A DNA stretch of 64,000 bases, from contig NZ_WNKF01000015.1 in assembly GCF_010119225.1 (NCBI RefSeq), positions 53,917 to 117,916 on the forward strand. The letters are read 5' to 3'. Under the pieces are notes generated by a model that saw only the letters and a list, made by a program, of their open reading frames with translations, was not told where the DNA came from and made no database searches. The DNA is from Cyclobacterium roseum. Lineage in GTDB: Bacteria; Bacteroidota; Bacteroidia; Cytophagales; Cyclobacteriaceae. Made by a program: the position numbers and the translations under genes. This document shows, piece by piece, positions 9,027 through 18,007 of the stretch (position 1 is its first letter; each line of letters starts with the position of its first letter).

Positions 9027-10721
9027 TTATTCAGACGGGGGCTGAATTTGTTGGGTGTAGCTATAAAAGTTTGGATCTGTTTCGAACATTATTCCTGCCT
9101 GCAAGCGATCGGTCGATTGCCAGGTGCCTGTCGGTGAAAGCCAATAGATTTGCTCCCCTTGGCGGACCTTGATGGGCATGGAAAAGTCTTTTACCACCTC
9201 CTGCCAACGGTAATGGAGCCGTTCGCCTTTCCAGTAATACTGAAAAAGGGGAACCTTGGCAGTGCGAAGATACTGGTCAAAGAACGGTCTTAAGGAGAGG
9301 CCTGTCTCCTGAGCCAGAAAACCTTCAATATCCTCTGTGGATACCGTTTGGTGGTAAAACTGATGGTTCATTTTACGTAAAATTGCCCGCCATTTTTCGT
9401 CCTGGTCTATCCACTGCCTTAGGGTATGGAGTATATTGGCCCCTTTAAAATACATGTCTCCCGACCCTCTCTGATTTACCTCGTAATCACCAATGATGGG
9501 TATATCGTTTCTTATTACCTGACGGGCTCCCTGTAGGTAAGCATTCCCTGCCAACACGCCGTAGTGATAATCCAGGAAGAGGCTCTCCGAGTAGGTGGTA
9601 AAGCTCTCGTGAATCCACATATCGGCGATGTCGCGATAGGTAATGTTATTGGCAAACCATTCGTGCCCGGCTTCATGTATGATGATGTAATCAAAGGTAA
9701 GGCCCCAGCCGGTTTCACTAAAATCCTTTCCCTTGTAACCCTGCTGGTAACCGTTTCCGTAGGTCACCGCAGATTGGTGCTCCATGCCCAAATACGGCAC
9801 TTCGATCAGTTTGAAACCATCTTCATAAAAGGGGTAAGGACCAAACCAGTGTTCGAAAGCCCGCATAAGGCGTGGGGCATCTTTAAATTGAACCTTGGCT
9901 TTTTCCAGGTTTTCCTTTAAGACATAATAGTCCATGGACAGGGACCCTTTTTCACCCAGGTATTCCTCTGAAAAATGGGCATAATCCGCTATGCTGATGT
10001 TTACACCGTAATTGCTAATGGGATTACTTACAAACCAATGATAGGTGGTTTTATCATCAGCTCGTTTTTCTTTTGAGCGCAACCTACCGTTAGAGACGTT
10101 TATCAGTGGATCAGGAGCCGTAACGCTGATCAGCATGCTATCAGGCTCGTCGTACATATGATCTTTGCAGGGCCACCAGAGACTTGCCCCGTCTCCCTGA
10201 TTGGAATTGGCAATAAAGGGTTTTCCTTTCTGATCTTTCTCCCAGGTTAGCCCGCCACTCCAGGGTGGATTGGGACTGATTCTGGGCTTTCCCCCATAGC
10301 GAATCTCTAGCCTCTTGACCGTACCTACTTCCTGTGGCGATGCTAGTTGCACAAAATAGGCATTTCCTTCCTGCCAGTACCTCAGTTCCGTTCCTTCCTG
10401 ATAAAATCCGTGAATTTCCATCGGTTCCTGCAAGTCGATCTGCAGCGTTTCTTCCTGTTCAAGGACCTTGTAATGGACGGTATTTTTTCCATATATGGAT
10501 TTTTTTTTGGGATCCACCTCTATGTCCAGGTGATAATAGACCAGATCCCACCATGCCCGCTCGGGCGTGATGCTTCCCCGTAAACTGTCCTGCCGACTAT
10601 AGGGGATGGTCGATTGCTGCGCTTGTAATCCGTTTGAGAATATAATCGAAAACCCCAGGCTAAAAATCACAATGAACCGGGGGTTGAGAAGGAAAAGCTT
10701 TTCCATAATTTGAATCTTCAT
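9027..10721 (-). CDS. M1 family metallopeptidase (aminopeptidase), exported
   Basis: A 564-residue exported peptidase with a signal peptide ending near QAQ (residues 33-35). The zinc site is HEAGH at 349-353 plus E372 in WIHESF (HExxH-x18-E), the M1 gluzincin pattern, and LGMEHQSAVTYGNG matches the GxMEN-type substrate loop with H in place of N. It should trim N-terminal residues from peptides in the periplasm. Its ATG directly follows the stop of the upstream creatininase-family gene (TAAATG), so translation is probably coupled. It lacks the long C-terminal ERAP-like domain, as in other short bacterial M1 proteins. Confidence 0.93.
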   Translation of the reverse strand: MKIQIMEKLFLLNPRFIVIFSLGFSIIFSNGLQAQQSTIPYSRQDSLRGSITPERAWWDLVYYHLDIEVDPKKKSIYGKNTVHYKVLEQEETLQIDLQEPMEIHGFYQEGTELRYWQEGNAYFVQLASPQEVGTVKRLEIRYGGKPRISPNPPWSGGLTWEKDQKGKPFIANSNQGDGASLWWPCKDHMYDEPDSMLISVTAPDPLINVSNGRLRSKEKRADDKTTYHWFVSNPISNYGVNISIADYAHFSEEYLGEKGSLSMDYYVLKENLEKAKVQFKDAPRLMRAFEHWFGPYPFYEDGFKLIEVPYLGMEHQSAVTYGNGYQQGYKGKDFSETGWGLTFDYIIIHEAGHEWFANNITYRDIADMWIHESFTTYSESLFLDYHYGVLAGNAYLQGARQVIRNDIPIIGDYEVNQRGSGDMYFKGANILHTLRQWIDQDEKWRAILRKMNHQFYHQTVSTEDIEGFLAQETGLSLRPFFDQYLRTAKVPLFQYYWKGERLHYRWQEVVKDFSMPIKVRQGEQIYWLSPTGTWQSTDRLQAGIMFETDPNFYSYTQQIQPPSE

Positions 10722-11483
10722 TTATTCGTAGCGGTTTGCCAGGTCCAGCTTTTCAAGGTCAATCATCAATTGGGCCACTTTCTGGGATACATCTTTAAAA
10801 AACCGCTCCCCTTTTTCAGGACTGGAAGCTTTGGGATTTCCGATTCCCGTATCTTCGGTGACCATGGACCACTTTCGTTCTGCCCAGGCCCAGCCTTCTC
10901 TCAGTGCCGTTACGGTTGATTTTTTTTCGGCACCATCGCCTGCTTCTGCCAGCGGGCCGACCAGATGGGGATGCAGGTGCATGATCAGACTGGTTTCCAT
11001 TTCGTCTGCATGATCGCCCATGTGTTCAAAGTAGATGGTCTTATCCATGGATTGAAACCAATTGCAAGTGCTGAAAAACATGTCGGGAAATTCCAGTCCA
11101 ATTTCGCGCAAAATGGTTTTAAAGTCATTTCCTCCATGACTGTTTAATATCAACAGTTTAGGGACACCTTGCCGATGCAAGACATTGGTCAGGTCCCTGA
11201 TAATGGCCAACTGGGTGCTGGGATTGAGATTCATGTCCAGGTAAATGTCCGACTGCCCGGTATTGACTCCAAAAGGAATGGTGGGGAGTATGGTGATTTT
11301 GGCTCCTGATTTCCAGGCTATTTCTCCGGCAGCAGCAGCGATGGCATCCGCCTCGTAAATATCGGTTCCATAGGGAAGGTGATAATTATGGGCTTCAGTG
11401 GCTGCCCAAGGCAATACAGCCAACTCTATTTTCTCATCTTTTAAGGCTTTCCAGTTGGTCTCTGCCAATATATAGGGTCTCAT
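10722..11483 (-). CDS. Creatininase family protein
   Basis: A 253-residue protein with the creatininase-family metal ligands visible as ATEAHNYHLPYGTD near the N terminus, LNSHGGN in the middle and GDHADEMETS further on. Members are metal-dependent amidohydrolases (creatinine amidohydrolase, or formamide hydrolases in cofactor pathways). The usual EQHGPHLP is changed to EAHNYHLP, so the substrate is probably not creatinine. No signal peptide, so cytoplasmic. It is directly coupled to the exported M1 peptidase downstream; a shared pathway for peptide or amide breakdown is possible but inferred. Confidence 0.88.
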   Translation of the reverse strand: MRPYILAETNWKALKDEKIELAVLPWAATEAHNYHLPYGTDIYEADAIAAAAGEIAWKSGAKITILPTIPFGVNTGQSDIYLDMNLNPSTQLAIIRDLTNVLHRQGVPKLLILNSHGGNDFKTILREIGLEFPDMFFSTCNWFQSMDKTIYFEHMGDHADEMETSLIMHLHPHLVGPLAEAGDGAEKKSTVTALREGWAWAERKWSMVTEDTGIGNPKASSPEKGERFFKDVSQKVAQLMIDLEKLDLANRYE

Positions 11484-11677
11484 TGTAAATTTATTAATGA
11501 TTTAAACCGGTACTCCAAAACGTAAATAAACCATATTTTTTTAGAAATTCCATCTCTCCACTGAGAAGACTTTCCTTTATCCCCTTAGCAAAAAACCAAT
11601 TTGTCTACAACGACTGTCACTTTAAATGAAGGTTAGTTTCGGAGATTCTTTCGCTTTAAAGGATATAAGCTCGGGGG

Positions 11678-13063
11678 TCATTCCTGTCCCGGGTTATTGT
11701 ATTTTTCGGCAATGGAGTTCAGTTTTTCTTCAATGAACTCGTTGTCCAGCCAGCGTCCCCGGACCATGACCCCGGCTGGATTCCGGAGATGGCTCAGGTC
11801 CTCCAGCGGGTTATTTTGTACCAGTATCAGGTCTGCTTCCATTCCTTCCTTTAGTTGGCCAAAATTTCCTTCGAAAAACGTAGCCGGATTAACGGTGCCA
11901 ATCTGCAATGCCTCCAATGGGCTCAATCCCGCATCGAGCATGCCCTGCAATTCGTGGTGGATGGAAAATCCAGGTACATTGAATACCTGAGGGGCATCGG
12001 ATCCCAATAGTAACCCTTGCCCTTCCATGTGGAGTGCTTTGATAAGCGCGTGTCTGATTTCATTGAATCGTCGCCATTGATCCGGATCATAGTTATCTCC
12101 CGTGGTCTGGTTATTTTTACTAGCGATCCAGTTTTTTATGGTTTCCGGATTCATGTACTTCATTTCTGGCTGCCTGGCCAACTCCTCTGCGGGAGTGGGC
12201 GAAAACCAGCGGTCAAAAAGTGCCTGCGTGGGCACCACCCAAACCCCATTTGCTTGGCTAAGGGCCACCAATTCGGGAATAAGTTCTTTATCAGCCAGAT
12301 CTGTAAAATTATAACCAAAAAAACCATTTTCTATGGGATTTACTCCTTCCTCCTCCGGAACCAACCCTTCCAGAAAACCATCTACATGATCCACCGTCTG
12401 GTATCCGCTCGAAAGGGCATGACGAATACGCACCAGATTCGAAACGTGGCCCGCATAGGGGATTCCGACTTCCCTGGCCGTCTTTACCAGGGTGTCAAAT
12501 ACATGTAACCGAATACCGGGATGTAGCTTTAGAAAATCGTACCCGGCTTCAGCATAGGCGGTCACCTTCTCCCGGGCCTCTTCCGGGTTGCGCACCGTGT
12601 TGCCGTTCAGTGAGGGACTAGAAGTAAAAATTCTAGGAGAGAGGATTTCTCCCTTTTCCGCTTTCTCGCGCAAGGGTAGGTGTACCGGATTGCCCAGCAT
12701 TCCCCGAATGGTGGTGATGCCATTGGAAAGGTAGAGGAACAGGGTTTCTTCCACCAAGGGGTCATTCCATTCCAGGGCAGGGATATGCGCATGCATTTCC
12801 GCCAGGCCCGGCAGGAGGTAGTTACCTTCCCCTGCTATGACGTTACCTTCGCCCCAATCAACAGGGGAGCCAGCAGGAACGATCCGGTCGATTAGCCGGC
12901 CATTAATGATGACATGGCTGGTATCTATTTTTCCGGATGTTATATCAATGACCCGAACATTTTCAAATACAGTATCTTCGGAAGATAAGGAATAATTTTC
13001 AGTCTGCTGTCCACAGGAGATGAAAACGAGACACAGAACTAGGGAGATTGAGAGGTTTTTCAT
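11678..13063 (-). CDS. Amidohydrolase family lipoprotein (imidazolonepropionase/prolidase-like)
   Basis: The 461-residue protein begins with a lipoprotein signal (CLVFISC lipobox). It has the metal-dependent amidohydrolase fold: LPGLAEMHAHIP (HxH metal pair), KLHP, the histidines in YAGHVSN and TVDHVDG, and the metal Asp in LLGSDAPQ. The C-terminal beta sandwich ends EADLILVQNNPLEDL. Probably hydrolyses a cyclic amide or dipeptide at the periplasmic face. It lies 48 bases downstream of the quinone oxidoreductase gene and is likely the last gene of the same transcript. Exact substrate unknown. Confidence 0.9.
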   Translation of the reverse strand: MKNLSISLVLCLVFISCGQQTENYSLSSEDTVFENVRVIDITSGKIDTSHVIINGRLIDRIVPAGSPVDWGEGNVIAGEGNYLLPGLAEMHAHIPALEWNDPLVEETLFLYLSNGITTIRGMLGNPVHLPLREKAEKGEILSPRIFTSSPSLNGNTVRNPEEAREKVTAYAEAGYDFLKLHPGIRLHVFDTLVKTAREVGIPYAGHVSNLVRIRHALSSGYQTVDHVDGFLEGLVPEEEGVNPIENGFFGYNFTDLADKELIPELVALSQANGVWVVPTQALFDRWFSPTPAEELARQPEMKYMNPETIKNWIASKNNQTTGDNYDPDQWRRFNEIRHALIKALHMEGQGLLLGSDAPQVFNVPGFSIHHELQGMLDAGLSPLEALQIGTVNPATFFEGNFGQLKEGMEADLILVQNNPLEDLSHLRNPAGVMVRGRWLDNEFIEEKLNSIAEKYNNPGQE

Positions 13064-13111
13064 TGGTACGTGGTTAGGTGGGGGTACGCTCGGTATTGGA
13101 TCGATATTGGT

Positions 13112-14089
13112 TTATGCCAATAATAAGATTTTGCCTATATGTTTTGAACTTTCCATCAGTTGATGGGCTTTGAAAGCATCTTTCAAGGGGAATGCGGTAT
13201 GAACCACCGGTCGAATCATATCCGGGAATAGGGGCCAGACCTGAGCCATTAATTCGGTTGCAAGGATTCCTTTGTATTCCACGGACTGAGGACGCAGGGT
13301 AGAACCGGTAAGTACCAGTTCCTTTTTCATTATCCGGATCAAATCAACTTCTCCAATTTTCCCATTCATGGCATTGATCATAATCAGCCGGCCCTTCTGA
13401 GCGAGCAGCCGAATGTTTTTTAGGGAATAGGAGCCGCCCACCATATCCAGGATCAGGTTAATTTTTGCCCCTTGCAACCTGGTTTTTAGCGTTTCTTCGA
13501 AGTCCTCGCGGCGATAATTGATAGCGAGGCTGGCACCCAATTCCATGCAGATTTCGCATTTTTCATCCGTTCCAGCCGTCGTGAACACCTCTCCGCCAAG
13601 TGCCCTGATCACCTGAATGGCCGCTACACCAATGCCGCTGCTGCCGCCATGTACCAGTACGTTTTCGCCCGATCGAAACCGGCCGATCTTGAAGACGTTA
13701 TTCCAAACGGTAAAAAAGGTTTCCGGCAGGGAAGCCGCTTCTTCCAGGCTAACGCCTTCCGGGATCGTAAGGCACTGGTCTGCCGGGGCAACCACGTACT
13801 CCGCGTAGCCGCCACCGGCAATAAGCGCGCAAACCTCGTCCCCGATTTCCCAGGTTTTCACCGTTTTACCCAACTTCTCTACCCAGCCGGAAACCTCCAA
13901 TCCCGGAATATCCTCCGGCACACCTTCCGGTGCAGGGTATTTTCCCAGGCGTTGGGCAAGATCGGGTCGGTTCACTCCTGCTGCCCGAACGCGGATAAGC
14001 ACTTCGTTTTCCCTGGGCTCCGGCAGCGGTCTTTCTTCCAACTTCAAAACTTCCGGGGGACCGGCCTTGGTGATTACGATTGCTTTCAT
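13112..14089 (-). CDS. NAD(P)H-quinone oxidoreductase, PIG3-type medium-chain dehydrogenase
   Basis: Zinc-free MDR superfamily enzyme of 325 residues. Visible signs are MKAIVITKAGPPEVLKLEE at the N terminus, AAGVNRPDLAQRLGKYP typical of the PIG3 subfamily, GDEVCALIAGGGYAEY, and the nucleotide-binding loop HGGSSGIGVAAIQ. It likely reduces quinones or other electrophiles with NADPH in the cytoplasm. The gene sits 4 bases after the universal stress protein gene, which suggests a stress-related operon. Confidence 0.92.
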   Translation of the reverse strand: MKAIVITKAGPPEVLKLEERPLPEPRENEVLIRVRAAGVNRPDLAQRLGKYPAPEGVPEDIPGLEVSGWVEKLGKTVKTWEIGDEVCALIAGGGYAEYVVAPADQCLTIPEGVSLEEAASLPETFFTVWNNVFKIGRFRSGENVLVHGGSSGIGVAAIQVIRALGGEVFTTAGTDEKCEICMELGASLAINYRREDFEETLKTRLQGAKINLILDMVGGSYSLKNIRLLAQKGRLIMINAMNGKIGEVDLIRIMKKELVLTGSTLRPQSVEYKGILATELMAQVWPLFPDMIRPVVHTAFPLKDAFKAHQLMESSKHIGKILLLA

Positions 14090-14093
14090 GTAT

Positions 14094-14894
14094 TTATTTT
14101 ATAACCAAAAGTGGAATGTGGGTGTGATAGGCCATCTCTACGCTATGACTTGTGGAAAACAGGGAATTGAAAAAACTTTTTTCCTTCGAAAACATCACCA
14201 GCAAACTTTCTGTTTTGCCCTGCAGGTAATCGTTTAGTCCCTGATCGCTGTCCTCTCCCATCAGTTTTTCAAAGGTAAAGTCACAGTCAGGAAACGTTTC
14301 CGTCAGATGGGCAGCAATGCCTTTAAAGCTGATGTCTTTGTCAAAATCAGCACCGGTTTCCACATGCACCACCTCATAGGGTAGGTTCCAGGTTTCTGTC
14401 AGTTCGATTAGTTTTCGGAACATGGCTTCGTTCTCGTTTTCCAATTCCAGGGCCACCCTTATATTTTTGACCGATTCGAAATTGGCATTAAAAGGCACGG
14501 CGATGACGGGTACCTCGCTTTCTTTGACCACAGTAGCGGTGTTGGATCCAATCAGGTTTTTTTTGATCCCGCTGGCTCCTTGGGTTCCCATGATGATCAG
14601 GTCATAATCCCCATTCGCTACCGTGGCAAATATGGCCGTCGAAACCGTGCCCTGGATGATTTTATAATCCACCTCTACCGAACCATCGGTCTCGCTGATC
14701 ACTTTTTTTAATGCTGCCTTGGCATCGGATTCAATGGCCTGAATGATCTCTGCTGCCTGTGCGGCAAAATCATACACGGCATAGTACGAATACATTAAGG
14801 TAATGCTGGCATCTTGCTGTTGCGCATAAGACCTGGCAAAGGAAAAGGCGTTGGCCGCATTTTCGGACAAATCGGTAGGAACAAGGATCTTCAT
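14094..14894 (-). CDS. Universal stress protein, tandem UspA domains
   Basis: Start 14894 gives MKILVPTDLSENAANAFSFA, the standard Usp N terminus; the longer frame from 14945 adds 17 unrelated residues. The 266-residue protein holds two Usp domains. The first keeps the ATP-binding pattern MGTQGASGIKKNLIGSNTA (G-2x-G-9x-GS). In the second this loop is not evident, so it is probably non-binding. It is the first gene of a likely three-gene minus-strand operon with a quinone oxidoreductase and an amidohydrolase, and diverges from the thioesterase gene. Confidence 0.93.
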   Translation of the reverse strand: MKILVPTDLSENAANAFSFARSYAQQQDASITLMYSYYAVYDFAAQAAEIIQAIESDAKAALKKVISETDGSVEVDYKIIQGTVSTAIFATVANGDYDLIIMGTQGASGIKKNLIGSNTATVVKESEVPVIAVPFNANFESVKNIRVALELENENEAMFRKLIELTETWNLPYEVVHVETGADFDKDISFKGIAAHLTETFPDCDFTFEKLMGEDSDQGLNDYLQGKTESLLVMFSKEKSFFNSLFSTSHSVEMAYHTHIPLLVIK

Positions 14895-14961
14895 AGTGGT
14901 TTTTTTTACGATCCTTAAGATAATGAAATTTAATCTATTCGGCACAATGATTTAAATCATA

Positions 14962-14969
14962 TATCTTTG
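14962..14969 (+). promoter_or_regulatory. Candidate Bacteroidota -7 box for the thioesterase gene
   Basis: TATCTTTG matches the TAnnTTTG -7 consensus and lies 21 bases before the ATG at 14991. No clear -33 TTTG box is seen at the usual distance, so this is a suggestion only. Confidence 0.4.
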
Positions 14970-14990
14970 TTATTCATTCCTAATCAAGCG

Positions 14991-15497
14991 ATGTTTGAAT
15001 TTGATAAAGAAAAACATTATCCAAAAGAAACGGAGAGCCGGGTGGTCGTTCGCTTTCAGGATTGTGACCCGTTGCAGCACTTGAACAATGCCAAGTATTT
15101 CGATTATTTCTTCAATGCACGAGAGGATCAGGTTCCCAAATTGTACGGCGTGGAAATGATTGATTTTATCCGCAAATACAAAGCTGCCTGGGTGGTGTAC
15201 AATCATAACATTTCCTATGTCCGACCTGCCCGGGTGGGGGAATGGGTTCGCATCATGAGCCGGATCATCTGGCATGATCACCAAACCGTACTCATCGAAT
15301 ACTACATGACCGATGATAACAAGGAGGAGTTGAAAACCTTACTTTGGACAACCATGCGCTATGTAGATGTCAAAGAAGGAAAGTCTACCGAACACACCGG
15401 AGCCGTTAATGAATTCCTCATGGCCGTATCAGAATCAATGGACATTCAGAAGATGACTGTCAAAGACAGAATCAAAGAAATTAAATCGAAATTATAG
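14991..15497 (+). CDS. Acyl-CoA thioesterase, hotdog fold (4HBT-like)
   Basis: From the ATG at 14991 the protein has 168 residues. VVVRFQDCDPLQHLNNAKYFDYF matches in outline the 4-hydroxybenzoyl-CoA thioesterase active-site segment (here shown as DCDPLQHLNN, where Asp is the usual catalytic residue). YNHNISYVRPARVGEWVRI is the central hotdog strand pattern. Likely hydrolyses acyl- or aroyl-CoA esters in the cytoplasm. The TTG at 14967 used by the longest frame lies within the presumed promoter and is unlikely. Divergent from the universal stress gene. Confidence 0.88.
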   Translation: MFEFDKEKHYPKETESRVVVRFQDCDPLQHLNNAKYFDYFFNAREDQVPKLYGVEMIDFIRKYKAAWVVYNHNISYVRPARVGEWVRIMSRIIWHDHQTVLIEYYMTDDNKEELKTLLWTTMRYVDVKEGKSTEHTGAVNEFLMAVSESMDIQKMTVKDRIKEIKSKL

Positions 15498-15520
15498 ACG
15501 CACCAAACCCATTGGATAAA

Positions 15521-15778
15521 CTAGCTAAATAAGCTGTAGGTAACCTGGATCTGGTTTTCTTTTTCCCAGCGAATCCATCCATTTCCCAAAGGGTTGAAAT
15601 CCTGGTCTAAAAGCGTAACGTTCAGCCATTGGCCCTTTACTGCTGCTGCTTGCAGAAATACAAACTCGGTACGAACCTCGTCCGCATTTTCCTGAGGTTT
15701 GATTCTGACGGCTACCGGCTGGCCAGGTAAGGCCTCTTCCGAAAAAACGGGCAAAAGAAATTCCGGCCAATAGATCAA
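15521..15778 (-). CDS. Small hypothetical protein (doubtful)
   Basis: An 85-residue frame with the only possible start being TTG at 15778. The sequence has a beta-rich look (VAVRIKPQENADEVRTEF, WLNVTLLDQDF) and no recognised domain, signal or membrane helix. It fills the space between the thioesterase and esterase genes. The composition is protein-like, but with no ATG and no known family it may be spurious or a remnant. Confidence 0.3.
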   Translation of the reverse strand: MIYWPEFLLPVFSEEALPGQPVAVRIKPQENADEVRTEFVFLQAAAVKGQWLNVTLLDQDFNPLGNGWIRWEKENQIQVTYSLFS

Positions 15779-15850
15779 GCTTTTAAAAATAATTGCTTTT
15801 TCTTTAATTCAAAAGAATTTTATTAGGATAACCATTTGATCCTGATAAAC

Positions 15851-17860
15851 TTACTCTCGTATAAAACCGTTTTTTCCAGCCCTTTTCAGACTACGTTCAG
15901 ACCAAAGGTATGCCTCGGGTACCGCTCCCAAAAAGCTGGTTTGGGTAGGGGCGATCAGGGCGGGAATTTGGTACATGTCTGTTATTTTTAGTACGTTTAG
16001 CAGCTCCAGGGCAGTATCCCTGCCGTTGACTGGGCTGGGTTGGTCATGAGTCTCCGGTGGATGGGACAAGATCAGCTTTTCGCATTCCTCGTCCAAAAAA
16101 GCCGCATACATGGCAACCAGCCCCATGTGGTCTCTGGCGGCGATGCTGATTTTTTCCGGATCTACCCCTGGCAAGGTTCGGGCATAGTCCAGGGCCCGCA
16201 AGGCATCGTATACCTGCATGGAAGGCAAAGTTCTTCCCGTCCAGGCCGCTGCCCTCCGCACGTGCCAGTTTAATTCTGGCGCCCAGCCAGCTTCCCCGGT
16301 TCCCCGTACTTCCAGATAGGCAACGTTTTGTCCGCGGGCGATTTTTTGGGCAAAGCTCTCCGAATCCCACCGTTGTTCCCCGGGGCTTCTTAAGATGATT
16401 ACCAGGGGATGGTTTTCGTCCGGATTCTGCCGGTAAAATACGTTCAGCTTTAAGCGCCATCCGTTTTCGCTGGTAAAAGCAAACGTCTTATTACCAAAAG
16501 GAGCCAGGTCAGCCGTTCGGTATATTTCTTTACCTTCAAAGGCTGCCGTCGCTTTCGGAAATGCACCAAAGGTGCGGGTTAATAAGTATTCTTTAACCTT
16601 TTTGCGCTGCTCGTTTAACTCCTTTTCACTGTCAATTTCCGGTGGGGAAGGGATCTTTAGAAAGTGATCCTGAATGACAGGAGTTAGATCTCCCTCAGGT
16701 GCAGAATCACCGTACACCGCCAGGCTTTCGGCCGGAAGCAAGGCAGCGGGATCTGTTTCAATGTCTGCGATTTGCTCTGGCGGGACGTTTTTCCCCATCA
16801 GGTGTTTTACGAAGAATGAAAAAATGGCTTTGCGTGATTTTTCGTGGTAAGAATGCCCTCCGGGTGTTATTACCAGGGAAACCTGATCTTCCGCTTCCAG
16901 GTTTTTGTAAAAGGAGGATAACATCTGGTAGAATTCCCGAGTGGATTCGACGCCATAAAGTTCGTCCCGGTCCGACTGGGCAATCAATAGCGGCCTGGGA
17001 GCAATCAGGGCTCCAATGTCGGTGAAGTCCATTTGAAACGTGTTGTTCGGCATCATGCAATCGCAGTGTCCGTCAATCCTTCGATCGCCTATCTGGGAAT
17101 CCATGGTGCCAGCCCCACATACAGGGGCAGTTGCTTTGATCCGGGGATCTGCTGCGGCCAGGTACCAGCTTTGGGAGCCGCCGCCGGAAATACCGGTGAC
17201 CCCTACATTATTCATATCCACTTCCTTTCGTTCGGCCAGGTAGTCCAGGGCCCGGATGGCATTCCATAGCTCCACAGCGGCGGGATTGTATCCGCGGGAA
17301 TACCAGTGAAACCAGCCTTTGTTATACGGCCCCCAATGATGGCCATCCACCTCGCCGAATTGCAAGGTGTCGAAAATCAAAGAGGCAAAGCCCAGTTGGG
17401 CAAGTCTACGTGGGTGGGCCTGGTAATGTGCTTTTTGCCCAGGTGCATGGCCGCAAAGGTACAAGACCAGCGGCCGTGGGGAGCTGGTATCGTCTGGTAA
17501 ATACAAATTGGCCGGTACAAACAATCCCGGCAAGGACTCAAAATAGAATTTTTCAATCCTAAATCCATCTTCCTGAACGGTCCCCGTATGGCGGACGGTG
17601 GGTGCGGTACGCGGCCCTTCCATGGAAAAGCCCATCATTTCGATAAACTGCCGGTACCGCTCCGGTCTTTGGGTTTCCCAGTCGGAAGGGGAAAGGGTTG
17701 GTGGAGGAAAATCAGCGCTCAGGGCAGCAGCTTCCTGTTGCAAATAGGACAGGATCGAATTTTGGACCGGAGCGTCCTGAGCCAGGGAAGAAAACAGGGG
17801 GCAGCTTAGGAGTACTGCCAAATAGAATGAACGTAGCTTTGTAGGGCTTATCATGGGCAT
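15851..17860 (-). CDS. Exported alpha/beta hydrolase, acetylxylan esterase-like, with second degenerate hydrolase domain
   Basis: About 669 residues with a signal peptide (KLRSFYLAVLLSCPLFSSLAQ). ATGs at 17884, 17860 and 17854 are all possible; 17860 gives a short basic n-region. The first half is an acetylxylan-esterase/dienelactone-hydrolase-like domain with nucleophile elbow GVTGISGGG, acid in SDRDELYG and His in PGGHSYHEK. The second half repeats the fold, but its elbow reads ISIAARDHMG, with no serine, so it is probably non-catalytic or altered. Likely deacetylates polysaccharide side chains in the periplasm. Confidence 0.85.
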   Translation of the reverse strand: MPMISPTKLRSFYLAVLLSCPLFSSLAQDAPVQNSILSYLQQEAAALSADFPPPTLSPSDWETQRPERYRQFIEMMGFSMEGPRTAPTVRHTGTVQEDGFRIEKFYFESLPGLFVPANLYLPDDTSSPRPLVLYLCGHAPGQKAHYQAHPRRLAQLGFASLIFDTLQFGEVDGHHWGPYNKGWFHWYSRGYNPAAVELWNAIRALDYLAERKEVDMNNVGVTGISGGGSQSWYLAAADPRIKATAPVCGAGTMDSQIGDRRIDGHCDCMMPNNTFQMDFTDIGALIAPRPLLIAQSDRDELYGVESTREFYQMLSSFYKNLEAEDQVSLVITPGGHSYHEKSRKAIFSFFVKHLMGKNVPPEQIADIETDPAALLPAESLAVYGDSAPEGDLTPVIQDHFLKIPSPPEIDSEKELNEQRKKVKEYLLTRTFGAFPKATAAFEGKEIYRTADLAPFGNKTFAFTSENGWRLKLNVFYRQNPDENHPLVIILRSPGEQRWDSESFAQKIARGQNVAYLEVRGTGEAGWAPELNWHVRRAAAWTGRTLPSMQVYDALRALDYARTLPGVDPEKISIAARDHMGLVAMYAAFLDEECEKLILSHPPETHDQPSPVNGRDTALELLNVLKITDMYQIPALIAPTQTSFLGAVPEAYLWSERSLKRAGKNGFIRE

Positions 17861-18007
17861 TTCAGTTATCGTAATTCGTCGCACACAGGAACAATGGCAA
17901 AGCCGGCCCAGCGGGGAAACGACCGCATAAGCTAGTTAAAAAACACTAAAATACCACCAAAATTGCCTTTCCTTTTATTTTTCAGTAATTCTGTTTAGAT
18001 TAACTCT

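Noticed and set aside
15525..15770. Second minus-strand frame beside the 15521 hypothetical
   Set aside because: Arginine-rich shadow of the neighbouring frame, with no domain or signal.
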